A stretch of 5,968 nucleotides of DNA from Clostridia bacterium. GTDB taxonomy: Bacteria > Bacillota > Clostridia > Christensenellales > DTU072. Below are positions 1-5,700 of this stretch, in pieces. The DNA is taken from positions 1-5,968 of the forward strand of contig JAQVQU010000081.1 in assembly GCA_028701415.1 (NCBI GenBank), in the 5' to 3' direction. The translations under genes and the position numbers were made by a program. The stretch's first letter is position 1. Each line of letters begins with the position of its first letter. The notes below the pieces were generated by a model. It saw only the letters and a program-made list of their open reading frames with translations, was not told where the DNA came from and ran no database searches.

Positions 1-251
1 ATTATGAGAAAGCAAAAAGATTTCTGCCTGTGAATAATTTATTAACACTTTCTCTCGATGGTCCGAAAGGTATGATAGGCAATGCCCACCGGCACAAATC
101 GGAACAAAAAATTTTAATATCGGAGGAGAAGGCTGAGTTTGGTTTTAATCCTGTAGCTATTGTACCTGGATTATACACGATATGTATTAGTACTCACTGT
201 ATAGCAAGTCCTCTTTTGAAATATAAGATAATTGTTGAATCGATAGACTGA
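1..251 (+). CDS. 3' end of a CehA/McbA-type N-terminal beta-sandwich domain protein (partial)
   Basis: The reading frame is open from the left edge (first whole codon at 3) to a TGA at 249-251, giving 82 visible residues of a longer protein. A GTG at 30 could be read as a start, but it has no ribosome binding site and the frame continues upstream, so the gene is taken as truncated by the window. The visible part runs from a short LTLSLDGPKG strand, through GNAHRH and an ISEEKAEFGF segment, to IVPGLYTICISTHCI and a final KYKIIVE strand. From memory of the family, this follows the N-terminal domain that precedes the PHP domain in CehA/McbA-like metallohydrolases (pattern: L.DP.GfrG.aHR, IsE..AtpGf.PgpI.PG.w.v.i..H, then a final strand). 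In those proteins the PHP domain follows directly. Here the protein stops, and the PHP domain is the next gene, 405 bases on and in the same frame. The last four residues and the stop lie in a short duplicated sequence. Family assignment is by eye only. Confidence 0.6.
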   Translation, partial: YEKAKRFLPVNNLLTLSLDGPKGMIGNAHRHKSEQKILISEEKAEFGFNPVAIVPGLYTICISTHCIASPLLKYKIIVESID

Positions 252-517
252 ATCGATATAGACTGGTAATTGGTTTTAGCCACTCTTACTAAATATAAGA
301 TAATTGTTTGAATCGATAGACTGAATCGATAGAAACTGGAAATTGGTTTTAGTCACTCTTACTAAATATAAGAAAATTGTCGAGTTGATAGTTATTGGTA
401 ATTGGTTTGAATCGTTCTTACTAAATGTAAAATAGTAGTCGAGTTGATAGTTATTGGTAATTGATTTGACTTATTCTTACTAAATGTAAAATAGTAGTCG
501 AGGTAATAGAGATAGAG
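219..517. repeat. Degenerate tandem repeat array, four units plus a partial fifth
   Basis: Units begin with AAATATAAG or AAATGTAAA and end with a TTCTTACT-like or CTCTTACT block. They lie at 219-290 (72 bp), 291-363 (73 bp), 364-422 (59 bp), 423-481 (59 bp) and a partial unit from 482 to about 517. Shared cores are ACTAAATATAAGATAATTG (ACTAAATGTAAAATAGTAG in the later units) and GGTAATTGGTTT. Units 1 and 2 resemble each other most, as do units 3 and 4, which suggests successive duplications. The first unit starts inside the upstream coding sequence, at the codons for KYKIIVE, so the array looks like a copied gene 3' end that has since diverged. There are no unique spacers and no dyad within the unit, so it is not a CRISPR array. 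Confidence 0.9.
236..263. repeat. 13-15 bp direct sub-repeat spanning the stop codon of the upstream gene
   Basis: TGAATCGATAGAC (236-248) is followed directly by TGAATCGATATAGAC (249-263). The same doublet recurs in the second array unit at 309-321 and 322-336. Units 3 and 4 have only one, diverged, copy, which accounts for their being about 14 bp shorter. The TGA that ends the upstream protein is the first three bases of the second copy. Confidence 0.85.
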
Positions 518-536
518 TATAGATTTAACTAAAGGA

Positions 537-566
537 TTGTACCCATTCTCATTGAAATTGTATAAT
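537..566 (+). promoter_or_regulatory. Candidate sigma70 promoter for the PHP-GDPD operon
   Basis: A perfect TATAAT lies at 561-566, with a weak TTGTAC at 537-542 as -35 and an 18-base spacer. Transcription would start near 573, leaving a leader of about 85 bases before the PHP gene. The -35 box matches consensus at only three of six positions. In such AT-rich DNA a chance TATAAT is possible, so support is moderate. Confidence 0.4.
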
Positions 567-648
567 AAATTGCTGAATTGATTAGAGAAGAGTTTAGGTA
601 AAATTTAATTATTTTACAAATCACAGTATTCTCGAATTTAGACAAGAT

Positions 649-652
649 AGGA
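649..652 (+). promoter_or_regulatory. Ribosome binding site AGGA of the PHP gene
   Basis: AGGA ends four bases before the ATG at 657. The in-frame TAG at 648-650 overlaps this site, so the reading frame cannot extend further upstream and the start at 657 is fixed on the 5' side. Confidence 0.6.
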
Positions 653-656
653 AAAT

Positions 657-1622
657 ATGAAATATCTACCATTTGAATTGCATACACATACTTTACACAG
701 TGATGGATCTTTTTCCCCAGCAGATTTAGTTAGCAGGGTTAAGAAGGCAGGATTGGCGGGTTTTTCTCTTACAGACCATAATACTACTTCGGGATGTAGA
801 GAAGCAGATATAGAGGCAAAAAAAGAGGGTGTTATTTTCTTGCCTGGAACAGAATGGACTACTTTTTACGGGCACATGACCTTAATAGGGGGAAAGTTTG
901 ACCCTGATTACCGACAAATTAACCCATTTACTATCGAGTCTCGAATTAGGCTAGCCAAAGAATCGGGAGATATAACCTTTCTTGCACATCCATTTCGTGT
1001 AGGCACTCCAGTTTGTACCGGGTGTAGTGATCAATTTGGGATCCAAGATTTTTCTTTCTTGACAGGATACGAGGTATGGTCAGGTGAATTCCCAGGAGAA
1101 AGTGAATCAAATAAAAATGCAGTAAAAGGTTACATTAAGGTCTTGGAAAAGGGTTACAAACTTGCTGCAGTTTATGGAAGGGACTGGCATAGAGATGGAA
1201 GAGAAGATGCTATATATGCGGCCACATACATTGGTGTCGAAAACGAGAATTTAGAAAGTATACTGGAAGGATTGAAGTTGAAGAGAACCTATGTTTCCAC
1301 GGGAGTTAAGGCAATTATTACGCTGAAATCAAAGGAAGGAAGGACTTATTCTATTGGAGAGTCTATTCCTCCTGGGGAATATCTTTTAGTCTGCGAAATC
1401 GAAAAAGATAAAAATTGTTACAGTGAATATAAAGTTCTTCTAAAGAAGATTAGTTTAGTTGGTAATGCTCTAGCACAAGAAATTACTTCCAATATTTCTT
1501 TTGGGGGATACGCTAAAACAATAGAAATCAAAAAAGGTTTTTTGTTTGTAAAACTTTCAGGATTAATCAACGATGCTGTTTCAGATATACTGATCTCTAC
1601 TCCTTTTTTTGTAGGGTATTAG
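657..1622 (+). CDS. PHP-domain metal-dependent hydrolase, CehA/McbA-like
   Basis: The 321-residue protein has the full set of PHP-superfamily metal-binding motifs: HTHTLHSDGS (H9, H11, H14, D16), TDHN (D40, H41), PGTEWTTFYGH (E66, H73), LAHPF (H111) and GRDWH (D176, H178). A conserved-looking CTGC segment (120-123) and EVWSG (139-143) lie between the last two. PHP enzymes use two or three metal ions to hydrolyse phosphoesters, and some CehA/McbA members cleave carbamate esters. From about residue 210 (RTYVSTG) the chain becomes a beta-rich C-terminal domain ending ILISTPFFVGY, as usual in this family. There is no signal peptide, so it should be cytoplasmic. The odd feature is the start: the protein begins at KYLPFELHTHT, which lines up with the W.KGDLHTHT found mid-protein in full-length relatives, so the N-terminal domain is absent here and appears to be encoded by the preceding gene. 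It is followed by a GDPD gene after 13 bases, implying an operon. The substrate cannot be told from sequence. Confidence 0.9.
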   Translation: MKYLPFELHTHTLHSDGSFSPADLVSRVKKAGLAGFSLTDHNTTSGCREADIEAKKEGVIFLPGTEWTTFYGHMTLIGGKFDPDYRQINPFTIESRIRLAKESGDITFLAHPFRVGTPVCTGCSDQFGIQDFSFLTGYEVWSGEFPGESESNKNAVKGYIKVLEKGYKLAAVYGRDWHRDGREDAIYAATYIGVENENLESILEGLKLKRTYVSTGVKAIITLKSKEGRTYSIGESIPPGEYLLVCEIEKDKNCYSEYKVLLKKISLVGNALAQEITSNISFGGYAKTIEIKKGFLFVKLSGLINDAVSDILISTPFFVGY

Positions 1623-1623
1623 G

Positions 1624-1631
1624 AAGGAGGT
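1624..1631 (+). promoter_or_regulatory. Strong Shine-Dalgarno AAGGAGGT of the GDPD gene
   Basis: AAGGAGGT is a near-perfect complement to the 16S rRNA 3' end and sits four bases before the ATG at 1636. It lies directly after the PHP stop codon (TAG, 1620-1622), so translation of the two genes may be coupled. It settles the start of the downstream gene. Confidence 0.85.
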
Positions 1632-1635
1632 AAAT

Positions 1636-2301
1636 ATGCTTACTGCTCATGGTGGAGCGATGGGGACGGGAAGGAACTCATACCGATATTTCAATGAAAT
1701 GCTTAATATAAAAGGTTTGGACGCGATAGAGGTAGATATTAGGAGAAGAGGTAGCTCTCTTTTCTTAGGACACACCAGGATTCCGTTTTTGAAAAAAAAC
1801 AGGATAGAATTGGGTTATGTTTTGAATTATTGTGTAGCAAACAATATCCAAGTAAATTGTGACTTAAAGAGAAAAAACACTGTCAAGATGCTTTCTGAGC
1901 TGGCTGAGAAATTAGGGGCAAAAGGGTTAATATATATTACTGGGTCGGTATCTAAAAAGGAAATCCAACATCTTAAAGGGATAAGACTATTTGTAAATGA
2001 TACCTTCTACTTTTCAAAATTTGGACCGCCGAGGACAGATAATTTACCGAAAATAAAGGCTTTTTTAGATAGTTTGGACTGTGAAGATATTTCTGGATTA
2101 AATGTCTCGAAAATTTATATTAACAAAGCTTTTCTTGAAACGGCAAATTCCCTTGGGATAAATTTATCTGTCTACACAGTCGATGATGAGCCAACTTTAA
2201 AAATGCTTATTGAAAAGGATGTAAAAAATATTACAACCAATAACATTGAATTAGCCGTCAAGCTCCATTCAAAGATGCAAGAAACAGCCAAAGGCAATTA
2301 A
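1636..2301 (+). CDS. Glycerophosphodiester phosphodiesterase (GDPD) family protein
   Basis: The 221-residue protein follows the TIM-barrel GDPD pattern: an N-terminal TAHGG (H5), the metal-binding pair E32 and D34 in IEVDIRR, a second histidine H46 in LGHTRI, and D76 and K78 in VNCDLK. It ends with SVYTVDDEPTLKMLIEKDVKNITTNN, which matches the usual C-terminal wTvnd..... GvdgiiTn strand-helix-strand. GDPDs hydrolyse glycerophosphodiesters to glycerol-3-phosphate and an alcohol. There is no signal peptide, so a cytoplasmic enzyme is likely. Several positions differ from the textbook motif: AHGG instead of AHRG, no ENT after it, H-T instead of H-D, and Asp in place of the usual Glu before the x-Lys. 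The chain is also slightly short. These changes suggest a divergent subfamily whose substrate may not be a glycerophosphodiester. It is the second gene of an apparent operon with the PHP hydrolase. Confidence 0.85.
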   Translation: MLTAHGGAMGTGRNSYRYFNEMLNIKGLDAIEVDIRRRGSSLFLGHTRIPFLKKNRIELGYVLNYCVANNIQVNCDLKRKNTVKMLSELAEKLGAKGLIYITGSVSKKEIQHLKGIRLFVNDTFYFSKFGPPRTDNLPKIKAFLDSLDCEDISGLNVSKIYINKAFLETANSLGINLSVYTVDDEPTLKMLIEKDVKNITTNNIELAVKLHSKMQETAKGN

Positions 2302-2376
2302 AAATTATTAATTTATTCGCATATTTTAAAAACCATTTATAATTTTCTGAAACATTATGTGGTAAAGGTTAGATTC

Positions 2377-2407
2377 GTTTTGCCAAAACTACTTGTTTTT
2401 GAAGTAG
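2377..2407 (+). other. Overlapping, mutually exclusive small hairpins
   Basis: GTTTT-GCC-AAAAC (2377-2389) overlaps at one base with CTACTT-GTTTTTG-AAGTAG (2389-2407). The AAAAC of the first can instead pair with the GTTTT at 2395-2399, which would disrupt both. The stems are short and AT-rich, so stability is low. The region could be a weak terminator or processing site at the 3' end of the operon, but no function is shown. Confidence 0.35.
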
Positions 2408-2436
2408 GTACCATTAGCAACTAGATTTCAAGTTCT

Positions 2437-2457
2437 TCTGGAAATAATTTTTCCAGA
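2437..2457 (+). other. 8-bp perfect hairpin after the GDPD gene
   Basis: TCTGGAAA and TTTCCAGA pair perfectly around a 5-base TAATT loop. It is the best hairpin downstream of the PHP-GDPD operon, about 135 bases after the stop. No T-run follows it, so it does not meet the usual form of an intrinsic terminator. It might stabilise the mRNA 3' end. Confidence 0.45.
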
Positions 2458-2677
2458 GTAAATTAATCTTATGCAGAAAAATTTGCAGGATTTTAGGGAT
2501 AGCTTAACTTTAGTAAAACTTGTAAAATCTAAGTTTCTTATTTTAAAGATGAAACGCCAGGGTTTTTTTAAAAATTCTATAGCATTATATGTGCCGTGAG
2601 ACCCCTTTTATTACAATTTTTCACAAAATAGTACATAAGAATTTCACTGTAATCTCATTTGCGCAAGCACGCGTATG

Positions 2678-2725
2678 TATTGCCATTTATATTTATATAA
2701 TATATAATATTACCGTCTGGCAATA
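2678..2725. promoter_or_regulatory. 8+8 bp inverted repeat embracing the lipoprotein promoter (possible operator)
   Basis: TATTGCCA (2678-2685) and TGGCAATA (2718-2725) are perfect inverted copies 32 bases apart. The left arm contains the -35 box and the right arm lies just after the expected transcription start. Arm centres are 40 bp apart, close to four helical turns. The left arm lies upstream of the predicted start, so this is unlikely to be an RNA hairpin of that transcript. A two-site operator is an inference. Confidence 0.5.
2680..2708 (+). promoter_or_regulatory. Sigma70-type promoter of the lipoprotein gene
   Basis: TTGCCA (2680-2685, five of six matches to TTGACA), a 17-base spacer and a perfect TATAAT (2703-2708) form a near-consensus promoter. 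Transcription would start near 2715, giving a leader of about 30 bases. A second TATAAT at 2696-2701 has no matching -35 box. Confidence 0.75.
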
Positions 2726-2737
2726 TGCCCGATTACC

Positions 2738-2741
2738 GGAG
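2738..2741 (+). promoter_or_regulatory. Ribosome binding site GGAG deciding the lipoprotein start
   Basis: GGAG (2738-2741) lies four bases before the ATG at 2746. The in-frame ATG at 2725, seven codons upstream, has no ribosome binding site and lies within the right arm of the inverted repeat, close to the predicted transcript start, so 2746 is preferred. Confidence 0.6.
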
Positions 2742-2745
2742 AAAT

Positions 2746-5700
2746 ATGTCTATTTTTCGAAAAATAACTTTATTGATAGTATCTGTTTTATTGCCTATCC
2801 TTTTATTGACGGCATGTAGTGGGATAGGTGATGTCGATCCAGTTGTCCAGATTCAAGTGGAAGAAATGGAGAATACCTCTGTTGGGTATGGAGAGGATTT
2901 AGATCTAGACGGAGTTTTTTTGCTAGTGAAAAGAGAATCTGGAAAAACTCAAAAGATAGCTCTTAAAAATGAGATGATTTATGGTTTTAATAGCAATTTA
3001 GTGGGGGCACAAACTTTAGATATTCTCTATGAAGGAGTTACTACAAAACTTTACATTAATGTAACTGATATTAGTGTGACAGGGCTCTCCATTCGTTCTA
3101 TACCCGAAGAAATAGTTGTAACCCAGGGAGCGGAACTCAATTTAGCTGGAGTAAGCATAAACATAGAATATGATAACAATACGGTTCCCCAGGATAATAT
3201 CACTAAGGAAATGATCGTTGGGTACAATCCTGAATGGGAGCCGGGGAATCATACGGTTTACATAGAGTACTCTGGACATAGGGTCCCGCTTGAGATAAGG
3301 GTTGTCGAAAGAGCATTGATATCAATGGAAATCTATACTAGACCGTCAGACATGCAATATTTTGTAGGAGAGACTTTTAATCCGGAAGGGTTAAGTTTGC
3401 TTTTAAAATATGATAATGGCAGTCAACAAATTTTGGGTTATCAAGATATACCCGAAGGGGATATTGACTTTGAGTTCAATTTTGAAATCCCTGGTGCGGC
3501 AAATCCCGTTATAATCGATTTTAGAGGTTTTAGAACGTTGGCAAATGACCTAACTGCCGTTGTAGCCGACCCAAGGATTGTATCTCTGGAAGTATCCACA
3601 ATGCCAATAACGAAAGGTCTTTCAGTAAGCGGGCAGACATTTAAATCACCTCTTACAGCTATTGTCGAAAGGGACCAAATAGATTGGGCTACAGGGATTT
3701 TGTCAATTCTTTATGATAATGGAGATATTTCTCAATTATCAATGGAAAAAAATGAGATTTATCTCTATCTTGGTGCTCGCAATGGGGAATTGATTGCTAA
3801 AGATTATCGTTTTAATTCTACCGGAAATAAAAAAATATATGTTAAGTATGGAAATGAAAATATTTTTGCAATCATAGACATTAACGTAATTTCTAAAACT
3901 CCATTTGAACTTGAAGTTGCGGACATAAAGAATAAGCTTCAACGTGATCATATAGATGGAGAGAGGATTACTACCGATTTCTTGAGATACAATATACTCT
4001 ATAACAATGCAACATATGCTTTTGATCCCTCTGACACTGAAAGTTGGGGAAGGTTAAACGAGAGCTTATTAGCTGACGATGGAAGTACGCTCGACATTAA
4101 ACTTGATAATACGGATGAATTCGGAAATCAAACTATCAATTTTCAGGTGGGAGATGTTAAGGCTGGATTTAGTGTTAAAGTAATATCAAATGTGCCTACG
4201 TCCATAAAAATTGTTGAGCCAACACGCAACTATGTTGCGCTTGGAAGTGTTGAAGTACCGTTACAAGGATCTTCCATATATGTGGAAATGAAATATGGTA
4301 ATCCTGTATTGCTTAGTCCAATACCTGAAGAATATGTGTCATATGAGGATAGTGAGGGAAATCCTGTTGTATCCTTTGATGAAATTGGGAATTATAAACT
4401 TGTCGTTAACTATAAGGGAGCGATACAAGAGGTAGATTTTGTTGTAGAGGATTATGAGATTTACCAAATTTCGTTAAATGGTGTCCCCTCTTCTTCCTAT
4501 AGAGAATTCAGTGAAATTCCTATAAATTTAATGACAATGACAGTTTATTATAGGGTTCCTGATGGCCCAGATATTATAGAATATAACGTGCCAGTATCCA
4601 CTGCGTATTTATATTCGTATGATAGATATAAGGTAGGGACTCAAACGGTAGTTATAAGATACAAAGGCTGTATTACCTCTTTTGAGGTAAATATTTATCC
4701 TAATGATGTTTCTGCTCTTGGACTCTGTGTTCCACCCCAACTTGTGTACCATGCTGGCCCAGAACAGACCTTAGATACGGATATGCGTATTAGGTATGTT
4801 TTTGGAGATGGAACATATCGTGAAGAGGACTTAAGTGGAGTACTTCCCTCTTACTGGATTTTTAGCGGGTATAATTTGGAAACTCCTGGAAAGCAAAAAG
4901 TAAAAGTAACACGTAGTTTTGGCTCTTATTCAAGGTTTTTTGAGTATGAAATTGAAGTACTTCAAGAGTCTCAAGATGTACATGAAATTACTTTTGACCA
5001 TACACAAATGGGTATGACACAGATTAACGGCCAATGGGTTCTTGTCGTAGGATATCGTGAGGATATCAATACTAGGTATTATGTTGAGTACATAGATACC
5101 CAAGGTGAAAATCAAGTTGCAACGGGGATTTTACAGCTATCTGTTCGATATACCGAAGGAGGAGATTATCAACTTATTGATTTGCAGCCTCAATATATCA
5201 CTCGTTCTTCTTATGATCGGTTTTACGATGTCATTGATCCAACTTCAGGCGAAATAGTCAAATTTAGAACGGCTAAAATTGAGTATGGGGGTAGGCAAAC
5301 CCCTCTAAACATATACATCGCTAATAGAGACCTCTCCAGTATTTCTGTTCTTTCTCAACCTTTAATTACAAACTATGCAGTTGGACAAGACTTAAACTTA
5401 AAAGGGGGAGTTTTGAAGCTTGACTATGTTAATTCTTCCTCAAACCCTGATGCTTTTGTTAACTTTCCTACATACTCAATCCTTCCTATGACAGACATAT
5501 TCGTTATTTCAAGTGGATACGATAGGTCAAAAACCATACCTGGGGCGTTGTTTGTAACCCAAAATGTTCAGTTTAGTTGTTGGGGCAAAACCACGACTTC
5601 ACCCATAAGAACATATGCCAAGGTTTCCCCGATAGACTATCTTAAGATGAGTAAGATAGCACAAAACTATGGAATGATATCCTCGCCAATTGCAACTATT

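Larger units (their letters stand above)
2302..2677. other. Intergenic region without a convincing gene
   Basis: About 375 AT-rich bases separate the GDPD stop from the lipoprotein promoter. No convincing reading frame, tRNA or rRNA is seen. It contains three small hairpins between 2377 and 2457, a weak imperfect one at 2472-2487 (TGCAGA/TTTGCA), and an 8-base palindrome TTGCGCAA at 2659-2666. No hairpin followed by a T-run is clear enough to be called the operon terminator. The T-run at 2558-2564 follows only a 4-bp stem. Confidence 0.6.

Noticed and set aside
30..251. GTG at 30 as the true start of a 73-residue protein
   Set aside because: The frame is open upstream to the window edge, no Shine-Dalgarno precedes the GTG, and the domain's first strand would be cut, so it is an internal codon of a truncated gene.
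219..517. CRISPR array
   Set aside because: The units abut without unique spacers, vary in length and begin inside a coding sequence. This is a tandem duplication.
2545..2564. Intrinsic terminator ending in the T-run at 2558-2564
   Set aside because: The only stem before the T-run is four base pairs (AAAC with GTTT), too weak for a confident terminator call.
2725..2745. ATG at 2725 as the lipoprotein start
   Set aside because: It has no ribosome binding site and lies about ten bases from the predicted transcript start. The ATG at 2746 has GGAG at a usable distance and gives a typical signal peptide.
2589..2819. 76-codon open frame on the + strand
   Set aside because: It overlaps the lipoprotein promoter and signal peptide in another frame, lacks a ribosome binding site, and its product looks like translated AT-rich non-coding DNA.
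3739..3951. 70-codon open frame on the - strand
   Set aside because: It lies wholly inside the lipoprotein gene on the opposite strand, with composition typical of an antisense shadow.
4930..5115. 61-codon open frame on the - strand
   Set aside because: It is an antisense shadow inside the lipoprotein gene, with no family resemblance and no supporting signals.
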